From NCBI RefSeq assembly GCF_030696885.1, contig NZ_JAUYRI010000007.1:62001-126000 (forward strand): a stretch of 64,000 nucleotides of DNA, read 5' to 3'. Positions 36,628 through 46,535 of the stretch are shown here, in pieces. The notes beneath the pieces were generated by a model. The model made no database searches. It saw only the letters and a list, made by a program, of their open reading frames with translations, and was not told the DNA's origin. The position numbers and the translations under genes were made by a program. Origin of the DNA: Thiobacillus sp. Lineage in GTDB: Bacteria > Pseudomonadota > Gammaproteobacteria > Burkholderiales > Thiobacillaceae. The first letter of the stretch is position 1. The number at the start of each line of letters is the position of its first letter.

Positions 36628-37161
36628 ATGGCCAGACTCGACATTTTGCATTACCCTGATGCGCGCCTGCACACCGTCGCCAAGCCGGTGAAAGCGGTCG
36701 ACGAACGCATCCGCCAACTGGTCGACGACATGGCCGAGACCATGTATGCCGCTCCCGGCATCGGACTGGCCGCGACCCAGGTCAATGTGCATGAGCGCGT
36801 CATCGTGATCGACATTTCCGAGACCCACGATGCGCTGCAGGTGTTCATCAATCCCGAGCTCGTCGCCCAGTCGGGTACCGAGGAAAGCGAGGAAGGCTGC
36901 CTGTCGGTGCCCGGCGTATTCGACAAGGTGACCCGCGCCGAACGCGTCACCGTAAAGGCGCTGGACCGTGACGGCAAGCCGTTCGAACTCGAGGCCGACG
37001 GCCTGCTGGCGGTGTGCGTCCAGCATGAGATGGATCATTTGATGGGCAAGGTTTTCGTCGACTACCTGTCCAACCTCAAGCGCAACCGCATCAAATCCAG
37101 GCTGCTGAAGCAGGCGCGCGAACACCGGCCCGACGCCGCGCCGGTGCGCGCCTCGCTCTGA
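36628..37161 (+). CDS. def: Peptide deformylase
   Basis: The 177-residue enzyme has all three metal-site motifs: GIGLAATQV (about 44-52), EEGCLSVP with Cys91, and QHEMDHL with His133, Glu134 and His137. It removes the formyl group from new protein N-termini. It is followed nine bases later by fmt, which adds the formyl group to initiator tRNA, the usual pairing. Confidence 0.98.
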   Translation: MARLDILHYPDARLHTVAKPVKAVDERIRQLVDDMAETMYAAPGIGLAATQVNVHERVIVIDISETHDALQVFINPELVAQSGTEESEEGCLSVPGVFDKVTRAERVTVKALDRDGKPFELEADGLLAVCVQHEMDHLMGKVFVDYLSNLKRNRIKSRLLKQAREHRPDAAPVRASL

Positions 37162-37169
37162 GCCGGCCG

Positions 37170-38090
37170 GTGCGGATTCTGTTTGCGGGCACGCCGCCGT
37201 TTGCCGCGGCCGCCCTCGAGGCCCTGGCCGACGCCGGCCACGACATCGTCCGTGTGCTGACCCAGCCCGACCGCCCGGCCGGGCGCGGCATGAAGCTCAC
37301 CCCCAGTGCGGTCAAGCAGGCGGCGCTGGCGCGCGGGTTGTCGCTGTCGCAGCCCGCCAGTCTGAAAACCCCCGAAGCCCAGGCCGAACTCGCGGCCCTG
37401 AATGCCGACGTCATGGTGGTCGCCGCCTATGGCCTGATCCTGCCGCAGGCGGTGCTCGACCTGCCGCGTTTCGGCTGCCTCAACATCCATGCCTCGCTGT
37501 TGCCGCGCTGGCGCGGCGCGGCGCCAATCCAGCGTGCGATCCTGGCAGGTGACACCGAGACCGGCATCACCATCATGCAGATGGACGCCGGCCTCGACAC
37601 CGGGGCGATGCTGACGAAAACCCCGGTGCCGATCCACGACACCGATACCGCGGCCAGTCTGCACGACACGCTGGCCGCGGCCGGCGCGCGCGCGATCGTG
37701 GCGGCGCTGGAAAAGCTTTCAACGCTGGAACCCGAGGCACAGGACGACCGCCAGGCCACCTATGCCGCCAAGCTCAGCAAGGAGGAAGCGCAACTCGACT
37801 GGAGCCAGCCGGCCGAGGTGCTGGCGCGCGCGGTGCGTGCCTACAATCCGGCGCCCGGCGCGTGGACGCTGCTCGACGGCGCGCCGCTGAAAATCTGGGC
37901 GGCCGGGGCCGTTGCCGGCACCGGCCAGCCCGGCACGCTGCTGCGCGCCGACGCCGAGCAGCTGGTCGTCGCCTGCGGCAGTGCCGCATTGGCCCTGCAT
38001 GAGGTGCAGCCCGCGGGCAGCAAGCGGATGCCGGCGGCGGCCTTTCTCGCTGGCCGGCCGCTCGCGTCTGGCACGGTTTTCGGCCGCTGA
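37170..38090 (+). CDS. fmt: Methionyl-tRNA formyltransferase
   Basis: The 306-residue protein has the formyltransferase core with LNIHASLLPRWRGAAPIQRA and GITIMQMDAGLDTG, and the smaller C-terminal barrel. It formylates Met-tRNA(fMet) using 10-formyl-tetrahydrofolate. The start is a GTG at 37170, which gives the expected N-terminus MRILFAGTPPFAA. It is in one transcript with def and rsmB. Confidence 0.97.
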   Translation: MRILFAGTPPFAAAALEALADAGHDIVRVLTQPDRPAGRGMKLTPSAVKQAALARGLSLSQPASLKTPEAQAELAALNADVMVVAAYGLILPQAVLDLPRFGCLNIHASLLPRWRGAAPIQRAILAGDTETGITIMQMDAGLDTGAMLTKTPVPIHDTDTAASLHDTLAAAGARAIVAALEKLSTLEPEAQDDRQATYAAKLSKEEAQLDWSQPAEVLARAVRAYNPAPGAWTLLDGAPLKIWAAGAVAGTGQPGTLLRADAEQLVVACGSAALALHEVQPAGSKRMPAAAFLAGRPLASGTVFGR

Positions 38091-38186
38091 GCCCGGATCA
38101 CGCGACCCGCGTCCTGCTATCATCCGGCGCTTGTCGCAGCGGCCGGAATCCCATGAATCAAGCAATGAACCCGAGCGTGTCCCCCG

Positions 38187-39443
38187 ATGCGTAATCTGCA
38201 AAAACTGGCCGCCGGCGCGCTCGACGAAGTGCTCGCCGGCGCGGCGCTGCACCAGGTGTTGCCGCGGCGTTTGCAGCAGCTGCAAACACCGGGCGAACGC
38301 GGCGCGCTGCAGGACATCGTGTACGGCAGCCTGCGCCAGCTGGGGCGTCTCGACGCCTGGCTGGACGCGCTGCTGGAGCGCCCGCTGACCGATCCCGAAC
38401 TCGGCTGGCTGTTGCGCGTGGCGCTCTACCAGCTGGCCTACACGCGCGCGCCCGCGCATGCGGTGGTGCACAACGCCGTCAGCGCGGCGGGCGAAGGCTG
38501 GCGCCGCGGTCTCGCCAACGCGGTGCTGCGCAACTTTCAGCGTCGCCGCGCCGAGCTGGACAAACTCGCCGATGAACAACCGACCGCGCGCTGGTCGCAT
38601 CCCGACTGGTGGATTGCCAAACTGCAAAGCGAGCACCCGGCGCACTGGCAGGCGATCCTTGAGGCCAGCCTGCTGCACCCGCCGTTCACGCTGCGCATCA
38701 ATTGCCGCCATGGCGATGTCGCGGCGTATTTGCGGCGCCTGAACGACGCCGGCCTGCCGGCCCATCAAACCGGCCCCGATGCGGTCACGCTCGACCGCGC
38801 GGTGCCGGTGCACAGCCTGCCCGGCTTCGACGAAGGCCATGTGTCGGTGCAGGATGCCGGTGCGCAGTGGGCGGCGCGCCTGCTCGATGCGCAAGCGGGC
38901 GAGCGCGTACTGGACGCGTGTGCGGCGCCCGGCGGCAAGACCGGCCATCTCCTCGAGCGCAGTGAAGTGGAGCTCGTCGCGCTCGACGTCGACGCGGCGC
39001 GGCTGGCACGGGTGCAGGAAAACCTCGATCGACTGCAGCTGAAGGCCACGCTCGTTGCTGGCGACGCCGCGCAGCCCGACGCTTGGTGGGACGGCCGGCC
39101 GTTCGATCGCATTCTGGCCGACGTGCCGTGCAGCGCTTCCGGCGTGGTGCGCCGCAACCCCGACATCAAATGGTTGCGCCGCCCCGAAGACATTGCTCAA
39201 TTTGCCGCCCAGCAAGCCGTTATGCTGGAGACGCTGTGGCGACTGCTGGCTCCGGGTGGTACATTGCTTTACGCCACCTGTTCGATATTCCATGAAGAAA
39301 ACGCCGGGCAAGTGCAGGCATTTCTGGCGCGCCATGCCGGGGATGCCGAACGCTGTCCGCTTCCAGAACCTTTGTCCGACGGAGTCCTGCTGCCCGCTGC
39401 CGAACATGACGGTTTTTATTACGCCCTGCTGCGCAAGACCTGA
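38187..39443 (+). CDS. rsmB: 16S rRNA (cytosine-967-C5)-methyltransferase RsmB
   Basis: The 418-residue protein combines an NusB-like N-terminal RNA-binding domain (about 1-140) with a SAM-dependent methyltransferase domain. Motifs include DACAAPGGKTGHLLE, the catalytic DVPCSASGVVRRNPDIKW and the second cysteine in LLYATCSIF. It methylates C967 of 16S rRNA. It follows fmt as in most proteobacteria. Confidence 0.97.
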   Translation: MRNLQKLAAGALDEVLAGAALHQVLPRRLQQLQTPGERGALQDIVYGSLRQLGRLDAWLDALLERPLTDPELGWLLRVALYQLAYTRAPAHAVVHNAVSAAGEGWRRGLANAVLRNFQRRRAELDKLADEQPTARWSHPDWWIAKLQSEHPAHWQAILEASLLHPPFTLRINCRHGDVAAYLRRLNDAGLPAHQTGPDAVTLDRAVPVHSLPGFDEGHVSVQDAGAQWAARLLDAQAGERVLDACAAPGGKTGHLLERSEVELVALDVDAARLARVQENLDRLQLKATLVAGDAAQPDAWWDGRPFDRILADVPCSASGVVRRNPDIKWLRRPEDIAQFAAQQAVMLETLWRLLAPGGTLLYATCSIFHEENAGQVQAFLARHAGDAERCPLPEPLSDGVLLPAAEHDGFYYALLRKT

Positions 39444-40026
39444 CACTGCCCTGCTGCGCAGGCTGTTCGCGCTGGTGCTGGCGGGCTGGCTGGCGCTGGC
39501 CGGAAGCGCGCTGGCCAGCGATAAAAGCGCGGTGCGACAGGCCGCCATCCAGGCGACGCCGCAAGGCTATGTGCTGGATGCGCTGATCGACATTGCGCTC
39601 AATCCCACGCTGGAAGATGCGCTCGCCAAGGGCATCCACCTGCATTTCCAGCTGCAGCTGGAAATGAGCCGCCCGCGCAGCTGGTGGTTCGACGAAGGCA
39701 TCGCCGAGCCGGTGCGCAAGCTGCGGATTTACTACCACCTGCTGCTGCGCCGTTACGTTGTCGAAACTGGCTATACCACCCGCACGGCTGCCACCCTCGA
39801 CGAGGCGCTCACCCTGCTGGGGCAGGTGGAGAGCTGGCATGTGCTGGACCGCGGCGTGCTCAGGCCCGGCCAGCGTTACGATGCCCGCCTGCGGTTGCGT
39901 CTCGACACCGCGCAGCTACCCAAGCCCCTGTCCATCGGCGCGGTGACCAGCGACAAATGGGAGCTGGTGACGCCCTGGTACGACTGGTCGTTCGAAGCGC
40001 CCCTCGTCAAATCGCCCATGCCCTGA
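39406..40026 (+). CDS. DUF4390-type secreted protein
   Basis: The roughly 206-residue protein has a signal peptide (LLRRLFALVLAGWLALAG to ALA) and a single mature domain with SWWFDEGIAEPVRKLRIYYHLL. This matches the DUF4390 proteins encoded between rsmB and ntrY in betaproteobacteria. The start is uncertain: the only ATG in frame (39406) overlaps rsmB by 38 bases, while a CTG at 39451 would give a tidier signal peptide. The stop overlaps the ntrY ATG (TGATG). The function is unknown; coupling to ntrY suggests a link with its sensing. Confidence 0.82.
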   Translation: MTVFITPCCARPDTALLRRLFALVLAGWLALAGSALASDKSAVRQAAIQATPQGYVLDALIDIALNPTLEDALAKGIHLHFQLQLEMSRPRSWWFDEGIAEPVRKLRIYYHLLLRRYVVETGYTTRTAATLDEALTLLGQVESWHVLDRGVLRPGQRYDARLRLRLDTAQLPKPLSIGAVTSDKWELVTPWYDWSFEAPLVKSPMP

Positions 40027-42158
40027 TGCGCCGTCTGATCGCCGCCGCCCTCGTCATGGGCATCGCCTTGCTGGGACTGCTGTTCTACGCCAGCGGCGAC
40101 AGCGCCGTGTTCTCCGACTCACTGCCCACCCTGTTCGTCGTCGGCGGTGTGCTCGGCGTGGCGATGCTGCTGCTGCTGGGCTGGCGTTTGTGGTGGCTGC
40201 AAAAACGCATCCGCCGCGGCGTCTTCGGCGCCAAGCTCACGCTCAAATTGCTGGCCATGTTCGGCGTCGTCGCCCTGCTGCCCGGACTGGTGGTGTATGG
40301 CGCCTCGGTGTTCTTTCTCAACCGGTCGATTGAAACCTGGTTCGACGTACGCGTCGACAATGCACTGGCCTCCGGCGTCAACCTCGGCCATGCCGCGCTC
40401 GATGATCTGCTGCGCGAGCTCGACAAAAAAGCCCAGCGCATGGCACTGACTCTGTCCGACGAGGGCATGGGTTCGATCATCACCAGCCTGTCCACCCTGC
40501 GCGAACAGAGCGCGGTGCAGGAGTTGACGCTGTTCGACGAACGCGGCGGCGTGATCGCGCACGTCAGCGGCGAAAGCGGCACCCTGCTGCCGGTGCTGCC
40601 CGAGCGCAGCGTGCTGTGGCAGGCACGACAGCAGCAGCCCTACAGCCGCATCGAGGAAGTGCCCGAGCGCGGGCTCATCATGCACGTCATCGTGCCGGTG
40701 TATACCAGCGCGCTGACCAGCGATACCCGCGTGCTGCAGCTGGTGCAACCGGTGCCGGCCAGCCTCGCGCGTGATGCGCAGGCGGTGCAGCTGGCCTACC
40801 AGGAATACCAGCAGATCGCGGTGTCGCGGCTGGGACTGAAGCGCCTCTATGGCGTGGCGCTGACGCTCACCCTGATGCTCGCACTGCTGATGACGCTGGT
40901 CATCGCCTATCTGCTGTCGGAACGGCTCGGTGCTCCGCTGCGTTCGCTGGCGCGCGGCACCCGCGCGGTGGCCAAGGGCGATTTTTCGCAGATGCCGATG
41001 GTGAAGAGCCGCGACGAACTCGGCGTGCTGATCCAGTCGTTCAACCGCATGACGCGCCAGCTGTCCGAGGCGCGCGAGCAGGTGGCGCAGACCCACCAGC
41101 AGACCGAGCAGGCAAAGGCGTTTCTTGAGCGCGTGCTGGCCAACCTGTCGTCCGGCGTGGTGGTGCTCGACGAGGCGCTGCAGGTGCGCACGATCAACAG
41201 CGCGGCGGCGCAGATTCTGGGTGTCGACGCCTCCGTGCTCGATGCGCGGCCGCTTGCCGGGCTGGGCTTGCCGGGCGAGGTGCTGAACGAATTTGGCATG
41301 CGGATGGTCGCGCGCTTTGGCGAGCATGCAGGCGAGTGGCAGGAGCAGATCGATTATGCCGGCCCCGGCGGCAGCCAGACATTGCTGGTGCGCGGCACCC
41401 GGTTGCCGCCGGGTGTCGAGCGCGGCTATGTGCTGGTGTTCGACGACGTCACCAAGCTGATCGACGCCGAGCGCAACGCCGCATGGAGCGAAGTGGCGCG
41501 ACGGCTGGCGCACGAGATCAAGAATCCGCTCACCCCGATCCAGCTCTCGGCCGAGCGCATCGCGAGGAAACTCGACGGTCGACTCGAAGTGGCGGATGCC
41601 GAGTTCCTGTCGCGCGCCACGCAGACCATCGTCAATCAGGTCGCCGCGATGAAAAGCATGGTCGACGCGTTTGCCGGTTATGCGCGGATGCCGCGCGCCA
41701 AGCTCGAGGCGCTCGACCTCAATGCGCTGGTGCACGAAGTGCTCGCGCTGTACGACGCGCGGGCGCTCGGACTGCAGCTGCAACTCGACGCCGGTCTGCC
41801 GCGTGTTGCGGGAGACTCCACATTATTGCGTCAGGTGATACATAATCTGTTGCAAAATGCGCAGGATGCGCTGGCGGGTCATGCCTCGCCAAAAGTTGAG
41901 ATCAGCACGCATCTCAACAACCAGGCTGTTTGCCTGACCGTAACCGACAATGGAGCCGGCTTTCCGGAGCACCTGATGACGCGGCTGTTCGAGCCCTATG
42001 CAACGACCAAGGCCAAAGGGACCGGTCTGGGGCTGGCCATCGTCAAAAAAATCGTGGAAGAACACCAGGGCAAAATCCAGATCGAGAATCTCAAGTCGGG
42101 CGGCGCGGCGATACGCATCGCGCTGCCTGTTTTTACGGCAGCCGGAGAACACACGTGA
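40026..42158 (+). CDS. ntrY: Membrane sensor histidine kinase NtrY
   Basis: The 710-residue protein has about three N-terminal membrane helices, a periplasmic or loop sensor region, and another helix near 280-300. HAMP (LGAPLRSLARGTRAVAKGDF), PAS (about 355-450), HisKA with RLAHEIKNPLTP (His496) and HATPase with NLLQNAQDAL and DNGAGFPEHL follow. This is the NtrY layout. It should phosphorylate NtrX in response to an envelope, redox or nitrogen signal. The ATG at 40026 overlaps the upstream stop. Confidence 0.94.
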   Translation: MRRLIAAALVMGIALLGLLFYASGDSAVFSDSLPTLFVVGGVLGVAMLLLLGWRLWWLQKRIRRGVFGAKLTLKLLAMFGVVALLPGLVVYGASVFFLNRSIETWFDVRVDNALASGVNLGHAALDDLLRELDKKAQRMALTLSDEGMGSIITSLSTLREQSAVQELTLFDERGGVIAHVSGESGTLLPVLPERSVLWQARQQQPYSRIEEVPERGLIMHVIVPVYTSALTSDTRVLQLVQPVPASLARDAQAVQLAYQEYQQIAVSRLGLKRLYGVALTLTLMLALLMTLVIAYLLSERLGAPLRSLARGTRAVAKGDFSQMPMVKSRDELGVLIQSFNRMTRQLSEAREQVAQTHQQTEQAKAFLERVLANLSSGVVVLDEALQVRTINSAAAQILGVDASVLDARPLAGLGLPGEVLNEFGMRMVARFGEHAGEWQEQIDYAGPGGSQTLLVRGTRLPPGVERGYVLVFDDVTKLIDAERNAAWSEVARRLAHEIKNPLTPIQLSAERIARKLDGRLEVADAEFLSRATQTIVNQVAAMKSMVDAFAGYARMPRAKLEALDLNALVHEVLALYDARALGLQLQLDAGLPRVAGDSTLLRQVIHNLLQNAQDALAGHASPKVEISTHLNNQAVCLTVTDNGAGFPEHLMTRLFEPYATTKAKGTGLGLAIVKKIVEEHQGKIQIENLKSGGAAIRIALPVFTAAGEHT

Positions 42159-43429
42159 GCGGGCATATTCTCGTCGTCGACGACGAAGTGGGCATTCGTG
42201 AATTGCTGTCGGAGATTCTGACCGACGAAGGCTACGACGTGCACCTAGCGGAAAACGCCGAGGCGGCGCGCGCCTTCCGCGCACTGCGCCGGCCCGATCT
42301 GGTCCTGCTCGACATCTGGATGCCCGACACCGACGGTGTCACCCTGCTGAAGGAATGGGCGGGCGGCGGCCAGCTCACGATGCCGGTGGTGATGATGTCC
42401 GGCCACGGCACCATCGATACCGCGGTTGAGGCCACCAAGCTCGGCGCGGCCGACTTTCTGGAAAAGCCGGTGGCGCTGGCCAAGCTGATCGACACCGTCA
42501 GCAAGGCGATCAAGCGCGGCGTCGCCCTGCCGCGGCGCGCCCCCAGCATGGACCTGTCGGCCCTCGGCCGCAGCCCGCTGATCCTCGACCTGAAAAAGCG
42601 CCTCAGCCAGATTGCCGGCAACACCGCACCGGTGATGCTGCAGGGCGAACCCGGCAGCGGCTTCGAGGTGTGCGCCCATTTCCTGCATCAAACCGGCACG
42701 CCCTGGGTCGAGATCAAGGACCGCGCGCGCCTGGTGTCCGATCCGCTGAGTTTTGTCGAATCGCTCGGCAACGGCACCCTGTTCCTGTCGGATGCGTGCG
42801 AACTCGCGCGGCTGGAGCAAAAAGGGCTGGGTCTGCTGCTCGACCGCATCGAAGGCACCGGCGCACGTCTGGTGTGCGCCTCCAGCCGCAGCCTCGACCC
42901 CATGGTGGCGGCGGGCGAATTCGACAGTCGGCTGTTCTACCGTCTGTCCAGCCTGGCGATCCAGGTGCCGCCCCTGCGCGAGCACCGCGAGGACATTCCC
43001 GAGGTCGCCAACTTCATGCTGGCGCAGCTGATCGAGGCGGGCGTGTGCCCGGTGCGGCGGCTCACCACGCCGGCGCTCAACCAGCTGCGCAATTTCGACT
43101 GGCCGGGCAACCTGCCGCAGCTCAACAATGTGGTGCGCACGCTGGCGGTCACCGCACTGGCCGGCGAAATCGACGCCATCGACGTCAACCGCGTGCTGGC
43201 ACCGATGAAGCAGGCCTCGCCCGCGGTGGCCCACGGCATCCCGCTCGACATTCCGCTGCGCGAGGCGCGCGACGCCTTCGAACGCATGTATTTCGAACAC
43301 CTGATCCAGAAGGAAGGCGGCAGCATGACGCGGGTCGCCGACAAGTCCGGACTGGAGCGCACCCACCTCTATCGCAAGCTCAAGCAGCTCAACATCAAGC
43401 ATGGCCGCCGACTTGACGAAGACCTCTGA
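42155..43429 (+). CDS. ntrX: Response regulator NtrX with degraded sigma-54 ATPase domain
   Basis: The 424-residue protein has an intact receiver (ILVVDDEVGIRELL, phospho-acceptor Asp53 in LLDIWMPDTDG, KP in EKPVALAKL) and a C-terminal Fis-type helix-turn-helix (MTRVADKSGLERTHLYRKLKQL). The central AAA+ domain is shortened and altered. Walker A reads GEPGSGFEV near residue 164 with Phe replacing the essential Lys, the GAFTGA loop is absent, and Walker B reads GTLFLSDACE. It is therefore unlikely to hydrolyse ATP or activate sigma-54. The start is a GTG overlapping the ntrY stop (GTGA). Confidence 0.92.
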   Translation: MSGHILVVDDEVGIRELLSEILTDEGYDVHLAENAEAARAFRALRRPDLVLLDIWMPDTDGVTLLKEWAGGGQLTMPVVMMSGHGTIDTAVEATKLGAADFLEKPVALAKLIDTVSKAIKRGVALPRRAPSMDLSALGRSPLILDLKKRLSQIAGNTAPVMLQGEPGSGFEVCAHFLHQTGTPWVEIKDRARLVSDPLSFVESLGNGTLFLSDACELARLEQKGLGLLLDRIEGTGARLVCASSRSLDPMVAAGEFDSRLFYRLSSLAIQVPPLREHREDIPEVANFMLAQLIEAGVCPVRRLTTPALNQLRNFDWPGNLPQLNNVVRTLAVTALAGEIDAIDVNRVLAPMKQASPAVAHGIPLDIPLREARDAFERMYFEHLIQKEGGSMTRVADKSGLERTHLYRKLKQLNIKHGRRLDEDL

Positions 43430-43504
43430 CCTGGGTGAAGCGTCAGGTGTGAGGGGTGCGCTGCGCCTGGCATTCACCCTTCCCCCTTTGCCCAGCACCG
43501 CATC

Positions 43505-44878
43505 ATGAAAATCATCATCCTCGGCGCCGGCCAGGTCGGCTCCAATCTGGCCGCCAGCCTGGTCGCCGAAAACAACGACATCACCGTGGTCGACCTCGAC
43601 GCCGCGCGCCTGTCCGAGCTGCAGGACCGCTTCGACCTGCGCACCGTGCGCGGCCACGCCGCCCACCCGTCGACGCTGAAGGCGGCCGGCGCCGGCGACG
43701 CCGACATGCTGGTGGCGGTGACGCAGAGCGACGAAACCAATCTGGTGGCCTGCCGGCTGGCCGCGACGCTGTTCAACATTCCCACCCGCATCGCGCGCAT
43801 CCGCTCGAACGACTTTCTGGAATCCGAGGGCGAATTCCTGTCCGAGCATTTCGGCGTCGACCACATCATCAGCCCCGAGCAGGAAGTTACCGACACCCTG
43901 CGCCGGCTGATCGAGCACCCCGAAGCCCTGCAGGTGCTGGACTTTGCCGGCGGCAAGGTGCGGCTGGTCGCGGTGCGCGCCTACCATGGCGGCCCGCTGA
44001 TCGGCCACGAGCTGCAGGACCTGCGTCGCCACATGCCGGACATCGACGCGCGGGTGGCGGCCATCTACCGGCGCGACCGCGGCATCGTGCCGAAGGGCAT
44101 CACGGTCATCGAGCCGGGTGATGAGGTCTTCTTTCTCGCCCGCAAGCAGGACATTCCGGTCGTCATGCGCGAGCTGCGCCGCATGGAGCGCCCGGTCAAG
44201 CGGGTGATGATCGCCGGCGGCGGCAACATCGGGCGCCGGCTGGCGGCAGCGCTCGAGCGCAACTACGAGGTCAAGCTGATCGACCACAACAAGGCCACCT
44301 GCGCTCAGCTGGCCGAGCAACTGCACCGCACCCTGGTGCTGCAGGGCGACGCCACCGACGAGGAGCTGTTCGAGCAGGAAAACATCGAGGCCATCGACGT
44401 CTTCTGCGCACTGACCAACGACGACGAGGACAACATCATGTCCGCGCTGCTGGCCAAACGCATGGGGGCGCAGCGGGTGATCGCGCTGATCAACCGCTCG
44501 GCCTACGTTAACCTGGTGCAGGGCGGCGAGATCGACATCGCGATTTCGCCGGCGCAGGCCACGGTGGGCCCGCTGCTGTCCAAGATCCGCCGCGGCGACA
44601 TGGCGGCGGTGCACAGCCTGCGCCGGGGCGCCGCCGAAGTGCTGGAAATCGTCGTCCACGGCGACACGAAGACCTCCAAGGTGGTGGGCAAGCGCATTGG
44701 CGACGTCGCGCTGCCGGATGGCGCCTCGATCGCCGCCATCATCCGCGGCGAGGAGGTGCTGATCGCCCACCACGACACCCTGATCCAGGCCGAAGACCAC
44801 CTGATCGTGTTTGCGCTCAACAAGCGCATCATTCCCAAGGTCGAAAAGCTGTTCCAGGTCGGTTTCGGCTTTTTCTGA
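43505..44878 (+). CDS. trkA: Trk system potassium uptake regulator TrkA
   Basis: The 457-residue cytosolic protein has two RCK units, each a Rossmann domain (KIIILGAGQVGSNLAASL and VMIAGGGNIGRRLAAAL) plus a TrkA-C domain. It binds NAD(H) or ATP and gates the TrkH channel. It is followed by two TrkH genes. Start ATG at 43505. Confidence 0.97.
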   Translation: MKIIILGAGQVGSNLAASLVAENNDITVVDLDAARLSELQDRFDLRTVRGHAAHPSTLKAAGAGDADMLVAVTQSDETNLVACRLAATLFNIPTRIARIRSNDFLESEGEFLSEHFGVDHIISPEQEVTDTLRRLIEHPEALQVLDFAGGKVRLVAVRAYHGGPLIGHELQDLRRHMPDIDARVAAIYRRDRGIVPKGITVIEPGDEVFFLARKQDIPVVMRELRRMERPVKRVMIAGGGNIGRRLAAALERNYEVKLIDHNKATCAQLAEQLHRTLVLQGDATDEELFEQENIEAIDVFCALTNDDEDNIMSALLAKRMGAQRVIALINRSAYVNLVQGGEIDIAISPAQATVGPLLSKIRRGDMAAVHSLRRGAAEVLEIVVHGDTKTSKVVGKRIGDVALPDGASIAAIIRGEEVLIAHHDTLIQAEDHLIVFALNKRIIPKVEKLFQVGFGFF

Positions 44879-44977
44879 TACCCGCCCGAAGACCCACGGA
44901 CACCTTGTTGCCGGATCGTGCCCCACGACGCGCAAGCCAGTAACCCGCCGCCTCGCCCCCGCGTGAGCTCAAGCCGG

Positions 44978-46447
44978 ATGCGTCGCCCGATCTCCCGTTT
45001 TGCGCCGGTCCTGCATGTGTTCGGGATGGTGATTCTGATTTTTTCCTTCACCATGCTGGTGCCGCTGCTGACGGCCCTGGTCGGACACGATGCCGCACAG
45101 TTCGCGTTCGACGAATCCTTTGCCGTGACGCTCATCGCCGGCTTTGCGCTGTGGCTGGGGGCGCGGCGCTGGCGCCGCGAACTCAAGGTGCGTGACGGCT
45201 TCCTGCTGGTGATGCTGGTGTGGACCGGCCTGCCGGCCTTCGCCACCCTGCCCTTCCTGATCCATTCGCCGGAGATGAGTTTCACCGATGCCTATTTCGA
45301 GGCCATCTCGGGACTCACGACGACTGGCGCCACCGTGATGAGCGGGCTCGACACCCTGCCGCCTTCGCTCAACCTGTGGCGACACCTGCTCAACTGGCTG
45401 GGCGGCATGGGCATCATCGTGCTGGCGGTGGCGATCCTGCCGCTGTTGGGCGTCGGCGGACGCCAGCTGCTGAAAGCCGAGCTGCCGGGGCCGATCAAGG
45501 ACACCAAGCTCACGCCGCGCATCGCCGATACGGCCAAGCTGCTGTGGGCGACGTATGCAGCGCTGACCGTGGCGTGCGCGGTGGCGCTCAAGTGGGCCGG
45601 CATGAGCTGGTTCGACGCCGTCTGCCACGCCTTCGCCGCGCTGAGCCTGGGCGGCTTCTCGACTCACGACGCCAGTGTCGGCTATTTCGACTCGCCGCTG
45701 ATCGAGGGCGTATTGATCGTCTTCATGTTGCTGGCGGCGCTCAACTTCGTCACCCATTTCCTTGCCTTCCGCCAGAGGAGCCTGCAGCCCTACCGACACG
45801 ACCCTGAAGTCGCCGGCGTGCTCGGACTGGTGATCGCGAGCTGTCTCGGCATCAGCCTCTATGTCTGGCAGGCCGGGGTGTATCCGGAATTTCTCACCGC
45901 GCTGCGCCACGTCAGCTTCAATCTGGTGTCGCTCGCCACCGACTGCGGGTTTGTCAGCACCGACTTCAACACTTGGCCGATGTTTGCGCCGATGTGGATG
46001 CTGCTTCTGTCCTGCATCACCGCGAGCGCCGGCTCGACCGGCGGCGGCCTGAAGATGATCCGCGCGGTGTTGATGTTCCGCCAGGGCGTGCGCGAGCTCG
46101 AACACCAGCTGCATCCCGCAGCGCGCCTGCCGGTCAAGATCGGCGGCCACGCGGTGCCGAACCAGATCGTGTTCGCGATCCAGGCCTTCGTCATGATGTA
46201 TATCGCCACCATCGTGACCATGACGCTGGTGTTGCTGGCCAGCGGGCTCGATTTCGTGAGCGCGTTTTCCGCCGTCATTGCCTGCATCAACAATGCCGGG
46301 CCCGGACTCAATGAGGTCGGCCCTGGAACGAACTACGCCAGCCTCAACGACTTTCAGACCTGGGTACTCGCGTTCACCATGCTGCTCGGGCGGCTCGAAC
46401 TGTTCACCGTATTCGTGTTGTTCACCCGCGCCTTCTGGCGCGGCTAG
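44978..46447 (+). CDS. trkH: Trk potassium uptake protein TrkH, first copy
   Basis: The 489-residue membrane protein has the four pore-loop repeats of TrkH-type potassium channels: GLTTTGATV, SLGGFSTHDASVGYF, DCGFVSTDFNTWP and NNAGPGLNEVGPG. It forms the membrane part of a low-affinity potassium uptake system with TrkA. The start was set at ATG 44978 because it begins the usual RRPISRFAPVLHVFGMVIL N-terminus; a GTG at 44918 would add 20 unremarkable residues. It is one of two adjacent paralogues. Confidence 0.94.
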   Translation: MRRPISRFAPVLHVFGMVILIFSFTMLVPLLTALVGHDAAQFAFDESFAVTLIAGFALWLGARRWRRELKVRDGFLLVMLVWTGLPAFATLPFLIHSPEMSFTDAYFEAISGLTTTGATVMSGLDTLPPSLNLWRHLLNWLGGMGIIVLAVAILPLLGVGGRQLLKAELPGPIKDTKLTPRIADTAKLLWATYAALTVACAVALKWAGMSWFDAVCHAFAALSLGGFSTHDASVGYFDSPLIEGVLIVFMLLAALNFVTHFLAFRQRSLQPYRHDPEVAGVLGLVIASCLGISLYVWQAGVYPEFLTALRHVSFNLVSLATDCGFVSTDFNTWPMFAPMWMLLLSCITASAGSTGGGLKMIRAVLMFRQGVRELEHQLHPAARLPVKIGGHAVPNQIVFAIQAFVMMYIATIVTMTLVLLASGLDFVSAFSAVIACINNAGPGLNEVGPGTNYASLNDFQTWVLAFTMLLGRLELFTVFVLFTRAFWRG

Positions 46448-46535
46448 GCGCCGGCGCTGGTAACATCGCGTTAATCGAAGCCCGCCCCATCCCTGCCATG
46501 TGCGGCGGAAGGGTAAACGCCACCCCAAACGACAT

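Noticed and set aside
42245-44935. Long minus-strand open frame opposite ntrX and trkA
   Set aside because: Same reasoning: it spans two intact recognised genes and has no start signals or domains of its own.
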